This document shows positions 30,539 through 38,045 of a stretch of DNA of 64,000 nt, in pieces. Position 1 is the first letter of the stretch, and every line of letters begins with the position of its first letter. A program made the position numbers and the translations under genes. Source of the stretch: Mycolicibacter hiberniae. GTDB lineage: Bacteria > Actinomycetota > Actinomycetes > Mycobacteriales > Mycobacteriaceae. Below the pieces are notes generated by a model that worked only from the letters and a program-made list of their open reading frames with translations, made no database searches and was not told where the DNA came from. The stretch covers positions 1,302,001 through 1,366,000 of the forward strand of contig NZ_AP022609.1 of NCBI RefSeq assembly GCF_010729485.1, given 5' to 3'.

Positions 30539-30564
30539 CGCTATTTCTACTGATAGAAATAGCG
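30539..30564 (+). repeat. Perfect inverted repeat, 11-base arms
   Basis: CGCTATTTCTA and TAGAAATAGCG are separated by CTGA. It lies after the first ParB-like copy. There is no T-run, so it is not a classical intrinsic terminator. Confidence 0.75.
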
Positions 30565-30647
30565 AATCTGGTTGGCGACAGCGCTCGTACTGCAAGCAGA
30601 TGGGCGACGCGAAGACGGACGCTGGAAGCGTGGCAGTGTGCAGACTG

Positions 30648-30675
30648 GTGCTAATGACGAATCCGTCATTAGCAC
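30648..30675 (+). repeat. Perfect inverted repeat, 12-base arms
   Basis: GTGCTAATGACG and CGTCATTAGCAC are separated by AATC. It lies inside the second ParB-like copy and encodes part of it. Confidence 0.75.
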
Positions 30676-30932
30676 GTGGGCGCAGCGACTCAAAGAGTGC
30701 GGCATTGTGCTCGACTACCTACCCGAACTTGCAGACGCTGTCGTCAGCGGCGCAACAACACTCAACGATGCGTCTACGTGCGCAGTGCTGGCTCGTCGCT
30801 CACAGCGCGATCCAGAGCGCAAGAATCGTGATGCCAAGCGTCGTACCGCGTTACGATGATCGCAGGAGCGTCGCCAGCACGTGCAGCCAGACCCGAATTT
30901 GCGTCCCGCAAGCACAGCCCGCGAACGATCCG

Positions 30933-30954
30933 AGCCTGCTAGATCTAGCAGGCT
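30933..30954 (+). repeat. Perfect 22-bp palindrome upstream of the capsid gene
   Basis: The arm AGCCTGCTAGA is followed directly by its reverse complement, centred on AGATCT. It lies about 90 bases upstream of the capsid start. It resembles the palindrome at 33419-33440 (16 of 22 positions equal). Confidence 0.75.
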
Positions 30955-31045
30955 GATGTACGAGACCCGCCAGCACAGACGTGCGGCCAGTGTTCTCGTC
31001 GTCGATAACTCCCGCTACCTGCACCCCGCGATGAGGGGACTCTTC

Positions 31046-32752
31046 ATGCATCACAAGCAAGTGTCGCTGTCGATCAAGTGCGTTGACGACGACGCAGGCA
31101 CGTTCACCGGGTTGGCATCCGTTTTCGATAATCTCGACTTGCACGGCGACATCGTTCGTCGTGGCGCATTCAGTAAGTCGCTCGCAGCAGCGCAGCCGAT
31201 CCCGCTGCTGTGGATGCACAAGTCAGATGACCCCCGTAACTGGGTCGGTGACGTCATCTCTGCTGTCGAGACGGCTGAAGGTTTGCAGATCGTCGGCAAG
31301 TTCGACATGTCCACAGAGCACGGCCAAGCGTCGTATCGCAACGTGAAAGGCCGCCGCATCGCAGGTCTGTCGATCGGCTACGCGATCCGCAGCGCCGTCA
31401 AAACCGCAGAGGGTAACGAGCTGCGCGATCTCGAACTCGTCGAGATCTCGATCGTCGCGCGCGGCGCAAACCCCGCAGCGCTCGTCACCGCAGTCAAATC
31501 GGTTGGCGATGACGTCACTGAACATCTCCGTACAGCGGTGGCGCGTGCGCGCGTCGCAGCACGAGCGAAGGACAACACAATGCACGACAACACGAGTGAC
31601 GTCACAGAACGCCATCTGAAAGGCCGCGACGAACAGCTTGTGCTCGCGAAGACGATCGTCGAAACAGCGACCGAGCTGGAACGCGATCTCACCGGCGACG
31701 AAGCGGATCAGGTTCAGAAGCATCTCGACGAAGCTCAGCGCATCGAGCAGACGGTTGCAGCGCATCGCAAGTCGGCGTCGCTGCTCGCGCAGCTCGACAG
31801 CATGGCAGCAAGCACGACGACGTACCGAGACGGCGAGCCGATCAACTCGTCGAATCCGGGTGCCCCAGGTGAAGGGCAACGCGTCGTGTTCGGCAAGAAG
31901 ATGGCGCAAGCACTCGCAGACAAGATCCTGCCAGTCGGCGGCGCAAAAGCGTTGGCACCCAGCGGAGCCGCGACAGTCGGACAAGAATTCGAGCCGTCGC
32001 CGATCGCGCTCGGAAAACCAGCGAACTCACTCGTTAGCGTGCTTCCGATCAAGCAGCACAGCACACCCGAGTTCAGTTATCTTCAAGCGAATCAACGCCA
32101 AAACAACGCAAGTGTCGTCGCCGAGGGGGCGACCAAGCCCGAGAGTGTGCATTCACTTGTTCGCGTCGAGGATTCGCTGAAGATCATCGCTCACTTGTCT
32201 CAGGGAATTCCGCGGTACTGGCTGATCGACAACCCATCGGTAAAGGACTGGCTTTCAACAGAATTAACGTTCGGTCTTGAGACCGCCCTGGAAGCTGTCG
32301 CGCTTGCAATAATCAACGCCACCAGCGGTGCTCAAACATGCGCGTACAGCGTGAGCGTGTTGCAGACCTTGCGGAAGTCGCTCACAAAGCTCGAACTCAC
32401 CGGCTACGAAGCAGGATTCCTGCTGCTACACCCGACAGACTGGGAGAGCGTCGAGCTTGCGTTGTCGTCAACTGCTGCCGTCGAGCATCTGTCACTTCCG
32501 TACGACCCTGCGTCGCGTCGCCTGTTTGGGGTTCCAGTCGTAACGAGTGTTGCTCAGGCTGTGGGTGTTTCACACGCAATCGCGAAAGACAGTTGCGCGC
32601 TCGATCTCGACACGTACGGCGTATCGCTTCAGTACAGCGAAACATCGGGCACAGATTTCGCGACCAACACCGTCAGGGCCCGGTGCGAGATGAGAGCGTC
32701 AGCGTCGATCTACTCGCCGCTCGGTGTCGTCATCGCGGATCTGACAACATGA
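31046..32752 (+). CDS. HK97-family prohead protease fused to major capsid protein
   Basis: This 568-residue fusion starts at ATG 31046 behind GAGGGGAC. Residues 1-150 are the HK97 prohead protease: SIKCVDDDAGTFTGLASVFDNLDLHGDIV, His58 in LLWMHKSDD, Ser109 in RIAGLSIGYAI and the ELVEISIVARGANPAA strand. A helical, coiled-coil linker (about 155-265) would be the scaffold delta domain. The rest is an HK97 capsid fold with NNASVVAEGATKPES and LHPTDWESVELALSS, ending SASIYSPLGVVIADLTT. The protein should assemble and self-mature into an icosahedral shell. Similar capsid genes occur in phiRv1 and phiRv2. No portal gene accompanies it. Confidence 0.9.
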   Translation: MHHKQVSLSIKCVDDDAGTFTGLASVFDNLDLHGDIVRRGAFSKSLAAAQPIPLLWMHKSDDPRNWVGDVISAVETAEGLQIVGKFDMSTEHGQASYRNVKGRRIAGLSIGYAIRSAVKTAEGNELRDLELVEISIVARGANPAALVTAVKSVGDDVTEHLRTAVARARVAARAKDNTMHDNTSDVTERHLKGRDEQLVLAKTIVETATELERDLTGDEADQVQKHLDEAQRIEQTVAAHRKSASLLAQLDSMAASTTTYRDGEPINSSNPGAPGEGQRVVFGKKMAQALADKILPVGGAKALAPSGAATVGQEFEPSPIALGKPANSLVSVLPIKQHSTPEFSYLQANQRQNNASVVAEGATKPESVHSLVRVEDSLKIIAHLSQGIPRYWLIDNPSVKDWLSTELTFGLETALEAVALAIINATSGAQTCAYSVSVLQTLRKSLTKLELTGYEAGFLLLHPTDWESVELALSSTAAVEHLSLPYDPASRRLFGVPVVTSVAQAVGVSHAIAKDSCALDLDTYGVSLQYSETSGTDFATNTVRARCEMRASASIYSPLGVVIADLTT

Positions 32753-32851
32753 GCCTTGCTGCGCGATGCAGAGTGACATCGCGCAGCAAGGGGGCCGGGT
32801 GCGGCGCGCGGCGACAGATGAATCCTGAGCGCCCGCCGCGCCCGCCACCAC

Positions 32852-32875
32852 AAGTGTCTAACGCGTTAGACACTT
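32852..32875 (+). repeat. Perfect 24-bp palindrome between capsid and terminase genes
   Basis: The arm AAGTGTCTAACG is followed by its reverse complement. It lies 22 bases upstream of the terminase start, in the 145-base gap after the capsid gene. It could act as operator, RNA processing site or terminator-like hairpin. Confidence 0.75.
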
Positions 32876-32897
32876 CGCGAACTGAGAGGAGCACGCT

Positions 32898-33359
32898 GTG
32901 CCTGCACCACTGCCGCCGAAGATCCGACTTCTGCACGGCCGCGGCAACGGCAAAGACTCCGCCGGATACGTTGTACCGACACCGCCGTCGTTCGAACGTG
33001 TCGCACCCGAGCCACCCGACTGGCTCGATGACGAAGGACGCGACGAATGGCAACGCGTCATCGACGATCTCGCGCCGCTCAATCTGCTGAAGAACAGTGA
33101 TCGTGCTGTGCTCGTCGCACACTGCGAAGCATGGAGCAGACTCGTCGCAGCTGTAAAGCACTACCACGCTGACGGACTCACGAAAACAAACCCCGACAGC
33201 GGTCGCGTCGCGAAGCACCCGTCAGTGACGACAGCGACAGAAGCAGCTGCGCAACTCATGAAGACAGCAAATCAGCTCGGGTTGACGCCGGTGAGCGAGC
33301 GCGGGCTCGGCACGATCACAGTGCGCGACGATGACGACGACCCATTCGCCGCCAGCTGA
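32898..33359 (+). CDS. Phage terminase small subunit, P27 family
   Basis: This 153-residue protein has the P27-family pattern PPDWLDDEGRDEWQRVIDDLAPLNLLKNSDRAVLVAHCEAWSRLVAAVKHY, a helical DNA-recognition domain, then KHPSVTTATEAAAQLMKTANQLGLTPVSERGLG and an acidic end. The small terminase recognises the packaging site and recruits the large terminase. The large subunit is absent here, so packaging would depend on a helper phage, as suggested for phiRv1-type elements. GTG start. Confidence 0.88.
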   Translation: MPAPLPPKIRLLHGRGNGKDSAGYVVPTPPSFERVAPEPPDWLDDEGRDEWQRVIDDLAPLNLLKNSDRAVLVAHCEAWSRLVAAVKHYHADGLTKTNPDSGRVAKHPSVTTATEAAAQLMKTANQLGLTPVSERGLGTITVRDDDDDPFAAS

Positions 33360-33418
33360 ACGTCGCGACCGTGTTGTGACTCTTGAATCCCACATCGTGG
33401 GCGAATCGTTTCAGTGAC

Positions 33419-33440
33419 ACCCTGTCAGATCTGACAGGGT
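33419..33440 (+). repeat. Perfect 22-bp palindrome downstream of terS
   Basis: The arm ACCCTGTCAGA is followed by its reverse complement, centred on AGATCT, 60 bases after the terminase stop. Confidence 0.75.
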
Positions 33441-33789
33441 TACTACTGGCACTGTTCCCGTTGTCGACCGCGACGTTGCGGGCGATCCGCAGGCCGACTT
33501 CCCAGTCGCCGCCGCGCAGCATCGCGAAGCGCACAGAACCGCAACGGCGTGTGTATCCATCGCGCGCACGCGTTCTGATCGCTCACAGCGCGCCTGACAC
33601 GGCAGTAATCACAGCCGGTGCGCGACGAGCCGCACGCGCTTGACGTCGCTGCTGCGACTCGCCGCATCTCCCAGGGCGCGCCAACGGCTGCTACATCTGA
33701 GCGGGTGAGCGACAACGAACACGCAGCAGTCGACACGCGCCATCGCAGCTGCAACGGTGTCAGCAAAGACAGCGTCAGTCGCGATCTAG

Positions 33790-33813
33790 CAACTGTCTCA
33801 AATGAGACAGTTG
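33790..33813 (+). repeat. Perfect inverted repeat, 11-base arms
   Basis: CAACTGTCTCA and TGAGACAGTTG are separated by AA, upstream of the ORF at 33930. There is no T-run. Confidence 0.75.
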
Positions 33814-33929
33814 ACGCGCCGGTGCCGATCAGCGCGCAGCGCGTGCTCATGTCGTAGAACACTGATCGCTGCCGCGCCGACGCGACAACATGAACCACAC
33901 GGCACGTCGAGCGTGGGAGAATTTGCAGC

Positions 33930-34169
33930 ATGAGCGAATTTGAACTCTCGAAGGACCCGATCTTCGCCGAGATCAAAGCCACGACCTACCCACCCGACGC
34001 GGTGGTGAGTCAGCAGCTTCGGGAGTTCCTCGTCGAACTCGACAAGCACCCCAACGACACGCAGCGGAGCTTGGGTCTGATGGCCAGCATGGCCCCGATG
34101 GCCGCTTGGGCAATCACAGAGCTGGAGAAGCAGCTCATCGCGTTACGTCGCGAAGTGCGGGGCGTGTAG
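33930..34169 (+). CDS. Hypothetical element protein (79 aa)
   Basis: This 79-residue ORF has a plausible ribosome site (GGGAGAA) and a folded-protein-like composition: MSEFELSKDPIFAEIKATTYPPDAVV, then a helix LREFLVELDKHPN and SLGLMASMAPMAAWAITELEKQLIALRREV. No family was recognised. Confidence 0.5.
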   Translation: MSEFELSKDPIFAEIKATTYPPDAVVSQQLREFLVELDKHPNDTQRSLGLMASMAPMAAWAITELEKQLIALRREVRGV

Positions 34170-34220
34170 GGGACTCGGCCCGCTGCCAGCAGCGACAACG
34201 AACACACAATAAATCTGTCT

Positions 34221-34472
34221 TCAGCGTGTCGCGCGTGCTCGCGTCGCAGACACAGATCGCTGCCAGCGCGTCGCGACCCAGTGCACACGATCAGCACGAG
34301 CAGAAGCTTTCGTCACTGTCTCCCCGCACAGACCGCACGCACACGCGCCCTGATGCGTTCGCAGCTGCTCGATCACACGCTCGATCACACTCATCGTGAC
34401 TGGCTGCTGACTGCGCTCACACTGCCGGAAGATCTCGACAGCAACACGCTCGACAGCGTCAACGGCACGCAC
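34221..34472 (-). CDS. Possible small zinc-ribbon protein on the minus strand
   Basis: The 83-residue frame has amphipathic helices (DAVERVAVEIFRQCERS, then SVIERVIEQLRTHQ) and a pair of Cys motifs, CACGLCGETVT, followed by ARADRVHWVATRWQRS. This resembles small phage CxxC proteins that end in a basic RQRAYR-like segment. A plus-strand frame at 34281-34481 overlaps it and cannot be excluded. It would be the only minus-strand gene in the element. Confidence 0.35.
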   Translation of the reverse strand: MRAVDAVERVAVEIFRQCERSQQPVTMSVIERVIEQLRTHQGACACGLCGETVTKASARADRVHWVATRWQRSVSATRARATR

Positions 34473-34556
34473 GACGGCTAGTGTCGCACCGGGCGCAGCG
34501 CAGCGCGCGTGTGTCGTTGCTCAACGACGTCAGCCCGACGCTGGTTCAATCAATGC

Positions 34557-34799
34557 GTGGCACGTTCCTCGAAGCGAAGCAGACGTGACCGGCGCAAACC
34601 CGACGTCACCATCACAAAGCACGATCTCGACGCAGCAGCGATACGACGTGCAGAGCAGCAGATGCAACGCGCACGCGACGCGATACTGCGTGGCGACACC
34701 TACCGCAACGGCGGCCGCGACGACGCACCGACCGACCGTGCGAGCGACGTCGAACGTCAGCAGTCACGCGAGTACATCGAACGCAAACGGCGAGGCTGA
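34557..34799 (+). CDS. Hypothetical basic/charged element protein
   Basis: This 80-residue ORF from a GTG has a basic start (ARSSKRSRRDRRKPDVTITKHDL) and a helical stretch AAAIRRAEQQMQRARDAILRG, then charged repeats to ERKRRG. It may bind nucleic acid. No family was recognised. It is the last ORF before attR. Confidence 0.4.
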   Translation: MARSSKRSRRDRRKPDVTITKHDLDAAAIRRAEQQMQRARDAILRGDTYRNGGRDDAPTDRASDVERQQSREYIERKRRG

Positions 34800-34853
34800 T
34801 CTACAGAGAATTGGGCTCATACTGCGACGACAAGCAGAGTTTCCGCAGCTCAG

Positions 34854-34907
34854 AGAAACGTACTTTAGCAATCAGCATGCATCATCTCGTCAAGACGTTC
34901 TGGGGCT
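34854..34907 (+). other. attR junction of the integrated element
   Basis: The left half of attP (34854-34879) begins AGAAACGTACT and continues with TAG and AATCAG. The shared CA is at 34880-34881, and host HNH sequence resumes with TCATCTCGTCAAGACG. Paired with the attL half (25953-25978, reversed), 21 of 26 positions agree, including 20 of the outer 22. Confidence 0.85.
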
Positions 34908-35242
34908 GGCGAGACAAGCAGCTGCCGGACGGGACGCTGATCCTGACCTCGCCGTCGGGACAGACCTACGTCACCACCCCGGGCGGCGCCCTGGTGTTCC
35001 CGCAGCTGTGCGCACCGACGGGGGAGCTGGCGCCGCTACGGCAGGCACCGGATACGGCCCGTGGCGAGCGCACCGCACTGATGCCGCGGCGCCGGCGCAC
35101 CCGCGCCCAGCACCGCGCCGCCCGCATTGCCGCCGAACGCAGTCACAACCGCAAGGCCCGGCAAGCCCGGCGGCGCGTGGATCGGATCCCCGGTACCGGG
35201 GTCTCGCCACCGGACCCCGACGACGACCCGCCGCCCTTTTAA
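34882..35242 (+). pseudogene. 3' part of the interrupted 13E12-family HNH gene
   Basis: These codons continue the 24787 gene: HHLVKTFWGWRDKQLPDGTLILTSPSGQTYVTTPGG, PQLCAPTGELAPL and the basic RRRRTRAQHRAARIAAER, ending in DDDPPPF, all standard for the C-terminus of 13E12 proteins. It has no start of its own; an in-frame ATG at 34877 lies in attP sequence. No frameshift or stop has accumulated, suggesting recent or reversible insertion. Confidence 0.88.
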
Positions 35243-35280
35243 AAGCGCGCGTTAAAGCGGAGCCCTGCCGCTCGGGTCTG

Positions 35281-36417
35281 TCAGCGCCGAACCAGAACCG
35301 GCGACCGGTAACCGGCCATGGTGTAGAGCACCGGGGCGGCGGCTCGGGCGGCCATCACTCCGTAGGCGTCCTCGTACTGGGCCGCGAAAACCTGGGGGTC
35401 GCCGAAGCCACGGTCGATGCGGTCGCGGATGAACGCCAGCTGGACCACCTGGGTTGCGAAGCGCTTGACGGCCCGGCCGGCGGGCCGACCGCCGATGCGG
35501 GTGGCCTCGCGGATCGCCCTCCTGCGGTGGCGGATCGATCCCAGCCACGTCGCCTCGTTGGGGCTGATCAGCCCACTTGCCACCATGCCGGGCAGCTTGC
35601 TGGCCACCAGGTGCTGTTCGTGGCGGCGGCTCAACATGCCCAGCAGCACCATCAACAGGAACACCGGAGCCAGCCAGAACACGTAGGTCGCCAGGAACAG
35701 CTGCCCGCCGCCCATTGCCAGCGAGGCGTTCCACGAGGCGTGCATGGTCACCGCCGCCAGGTAGCCGAGCAGGATCAGGATGGCTTTCGGCCAGAAGCCG
35801 TGCCGGCGCAGCGCGAAGAACACCCCGATCCCGGTCATGGTGGTGAACAGCGGGTGCGCGAACGGGCCGAAGATCAGCCGGGCGATGGCCACCGCGGCCA
35901 GCTGGGCGGGGGAGTCGGCCGGCGCGATGTAGACGATGTCCTCCATCCAGGCGAAACCCACCGCGGTGACACCGGCGTAGACCATGCAGTCGGTCATCGA
36001 GTTCAGCGCCAGACGGCGGCGCCCGGTCAGCATGATCAGCAGGAACAGTCCCTTAGCCGCCTCCTCGATGAACGGTGCCTGGATGGCGGCCATGTCGAAG
36101 GTCTTCGACACCAGCGGCCGAACCGTCGCCACCGAAGATCCGAAGGTCTCCAGGCCCACGGCGAGCACCACCGCGACCGAGGCACCCCACAAGAACGCCA
36201 GCTGCAGCAGGCGGCGCGGCTCAGGCTCCCAGCGGTCCAGCCACCGGTAGCACAACAGCACCGCCAGCATCGACATGCTCGACAGCACCAGAGCGGTCAG
36301 AGTCCCGCCCGGGTTTGCGGCAGTGAACAGCAGCAACAGGAAGATCGTCAGGATGGTGAGCAGGACGAGGACGATGAGCGGCGCTCCGACCTTCCGCCGG
36401 TTCCGCATCTGAGGCAT
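35281..36417 (-). CDS. PrsW-family intramembrane metalloprotease homologue
   Basis: This 378-residue membrane protein has about nine hydrophobic segments. PrsW signatures are visible: the Glu pair in PFIEEAAKGLFLL, ED in WMEDIVYI, a His in FAHPLFTTMTG and another in TMHASWNASL. PrsW cleaves anti-sigma factors at site 1 in Bacillus; the substrate here is unknown. The start is the ATG at 36417 (MPQMRNRRK), as the longer frame covers the rpsA promoter region. The C-terminal 110 residues form a cytoplasmic basic tail. Confidence 0.82.
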   Translation of the reverse strand: MPQMRNRRKVGAPLIVLVLLTILTIFLLLLFTAANPGGTLTALVLSSMSMLAVLLCYRWLDRWEPEPRRLLQLAFLWGASVAVVLAVGLETFGSSVATVRPLVSKTFDMAAIQAPFIEEAAKGLFLLIMLTGRRRLALNSMTDCMVYAGVTAVGFAWMEDIVYIAPADSPAQLAAVAIARLIFGPFAHPLFTTMTGIGVFFALRRHGFWPKAILILLGYLAAVTMHASWNASLAMGGGQLFLATYVFWLAPVFLLMVLLGMLSRRHEQHLVASKLPGMVASGLISPNEATWLGSIRHRRRAIREATRIGGRPAGRAVKRFATQVVQLAFIRDRIDRGFGDPQVFAAQYEDAYGVMAARAAAPVLYTMAGYRSPVLVRR

Positions 36418-36580
36418 AGCGACGGAGCGTAGCCACCGGTTTGTCCAGCGTGCAACGCGTCGAGTAGCCTCAACAGGTAGGCCTCGACCAGTTCTAGACC
36501 AAGATCGTGGCCACCGCATGCCCAGCATGCGTGACAACACCCGTCCCTACTACGCCACAATGTCCGGAGCAACCCCACAC

Positions 36581-38020
36581 ATGCCAAGTCCCACCGTCAC
36601 CTCGCCGCAAGTAGCCGTCAACGACATCGGCTCGGCCGAGGACTTTCTCGCCGCCATCGACAAAACGATCAAGTACTTCAACGATGGCGACATCGTCGAA
36701 GGGACCATCGTCAAGGTTGACCGGGACGAGGTCCTGCTCGACATCGGTTACAAGACCGAAGGGGTCATCCCCTCCCGCGAACTGTCCATCAAGCACGACG
36801 TCGACCCCCACGAGGTGGTGTCCGTCGGTGATGAGATCGAGGCCCTGGTCCTTACCAAAGAGGACAAAGAAGGCCGCCTGATCCTGTCCAAGAAGCGCGC
36901 CCAGTACGAGCGCGCCTGGGGCACCATCGAGGAGCTCAAGGAGAAGGACGAGGCCGTCAAGGGCACCGTCATCGAGGTCGTCAAGGGCGGCCTGATCCTC
37001 GACATCGGCCTGCGCGGCTTCCTGCCGGCCTCGCTGGTGGAGATGCGCCGGGTCCGCGACCTGCAGCCCTACATCGGCAAAGAGATCGAAGCCAAGATCA
37101 TCGAGCTGGACAAGAACCGCAACAACGTGGTGCTGTCGCGTCGCGCCTGGCTGGAGCAGACCCAGTCCGAGGTGCGCAGCGAGTTCCTCAACCAGCTGCA
37201 GAAGGGCGCCGTCCGCAAGGGCGTCGTGTCCTCGATCGTCAACTTCGGCGCCTTCGTCGACCTGGGCGGCGTGGACGGCCTGGTGCACGTCTCCGAGCTG
37301 TCCTGGAAGCACATCGACCACCCGTCCGAGGTCGTTCAGGTGGGCGACGAGGTCACCGTCGAGGTGCTCGACGTCGACATGGACCGCGAGCGGGTTTCGC
37401 TGTCGCTCAAGGCCACTCAGGAAGACCCGTGGCGTCACTTCGCCCGCACCCACGCGATCGGTCAGATCGTCCCGGGCAAGGTCACCAAGTTGGTGCCGTT
37501 CGGTGCGTTCGTCCGCGTCGAGGAGGGCATCGAGGGCTTGGTGCACATCTCCGAGCTGGCTGAGCACCACGTCGAGGTGCCGGACCAGGTGGTCGCCGTC
37601 GGCGACGACGCCATGGTCAAGGTCATCGACATCGACCTGGACCGCCGCCGGATCTCGCTGAGCCTCAAGCAGGCCAACGAGGACTACAGCGAGGAGTTCG
37701 ACCCCTCGAAGTACGGCATGGCCGACAGCTACGACGAGCAGGGCAACTACATCTTCCCCGAGGGCTTCGACGCCGAGACCAACGAGTGGATCGACGGTTT
37801 CGACAAGCAGCGCACCGAGTGGGAGGCCCGCTACGCCGAGGCCGAGCGCCGGCACAAGATGCACACCGCGCAGATGGAGAAGTTCGCCGCTGCCGAGCAC
37901 GCCGAGTCCCGCTCGGGCGCTAACGGCTCGCACCGCGACGAGGCTCCGGCCGGCGGTTCGCTGGCCAGCGACGAGCAGCTCGCCGCGCTGCGGGAGAAGC
38001 TCGCCGGCAACAGCGCATAG
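36581..38020 (+). CDS. rpsA: 30S ribosomal protein S1 RpsA
   Basis: S1 binds mRNA and helps translation initiation. The 479-residue protein starts MPSPTVTSPQVAVNDIGSAEDFLAAIDKTIKYFNDGDIVEG, the mycobacterial start; 21 extra in-frame codons upstream are not conserved. Four S1 RNA-binding repeats follow (about 35-105, 120-185, 205-275 and 290-360), then the mycobacterial C-terminal extension FDPSKYGMADSYDEQGNYIFPEGFD and a tail ending LAALREKLAGNSA. In M. tuberculosis polA and rpsA are neighbours; here the HNH gene, element and PrsW gene separate them. Confidence 0.96.
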   Translation: MPSPTVTSPQVAVNDIGSAEDFLAAIDKTIKYFNDGDIVEGTIVKVDRDEVLLDIGYKTEGVIPSRELSIKHDVDPHEVVSVGDEIEALVLTKEDKEGRLILSKKRAQYERAWGTIEELKEKDEAVKGTVIEVVKGGLILDIGLRGFLPASLVEMRRVRDLQPYIGKEIEAKIIELDKNRNNVVLSRRAWLEQTQSEVRSEFLNQLQKGAVRKGVVSSIVNFGAFVDLGGVDGLVHVSELSWKHIDHPSEVVQVGDEVTVEVLDVDMDRERVSLSLKATQEDPWRHFARTHAIGQIVPGKVTKLVPFGAFVRVEEGIEGLVHISELAEHHVEVPDQVVAVGDDAMVKVIDIDLDRRRISLSLKQANEDYSEEFDPSKYGMADSYDEQGNYIFPEGFDAETNEWIDGFDKQRTEWEARYAEAERRHKMHTAQMEKFAAAEHAESRSGANGSHRDEAPAGGSLASDEQLAALREKLAGNSA

Positions 38021-38045
38021 CGCGCGCCCAACCGAAGGGGCGCAG

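Larger units (their letters stand above)
30466..30859 (+). pseudogene. Tandem, out-of-frame copies of a ParB-like spacer-protein segment
   Basis: Two related segments lie in different frames. The first starts at ATG 30466 and reads MATAMVLIADDPERRENGRWRRGTG. The second starts at TTG 30572 and reads (M)ATALVLQADGRREDGRWKRGSVQ, then STWAQRLKECGIVLDYLPELADAVVSGATTLNDA, a pattern found in the helical region of ParB-like proteins. Stops at 30551, 30554 and 30560 separate the frames. The 95-residue second copy (30572-30859) could be expressed. Both copies are followed by a perfect inverted repeat at about the same distance. It may be a duplicated and partly broken partition/regulatory gene. Confidence 0.45.
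33360..33929. other. 570-base stretch without a supportable gene, holding two perfect palindromes
   Basis: Short frames here (for example 33383-33643 plus) lack family features and have unusual composition. The notable content is the palindromes at 33419-33440 and 33790-33813. The 3' part ends with GTGGGAGAA before the next ORF. It could carry a packaging or regulatory site, but nothing specific is recognised. Confidence 0.5.
25953..34881 (+). mobile_element. phiRv1-type capsid-encoding phage satellite/prophage remnant integrated in a 13E12 HNH gene
   Basis: This 8,929-bp element is bounded by attL and attR with shared dinucleotide CA. All well-supported genes are on the plus strand: serine integrase, excisionase, small ORFs, a replication-type protein with iterons, a ParB-like fragment, an HK97 protease-capsid fusion and a small terminase. 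No large terminase, portal, tail, holin or endolysin is seen. Size and content match phiRv1 of M. tuberculosis, which also enters 13E12 genes by a serine integrase but at a different point. GC in sampled lines is near 55-63 percent, clearly below the host, and codon choice differs. It would need a helper phage for spread if still active. Confidence 0.92.

Noticed and set aside
33383..33643. Possible 86-residue ORF after the small terminase
   Set aside because: It starts across a palindrome region, has no ribosome site and no family resemblance.
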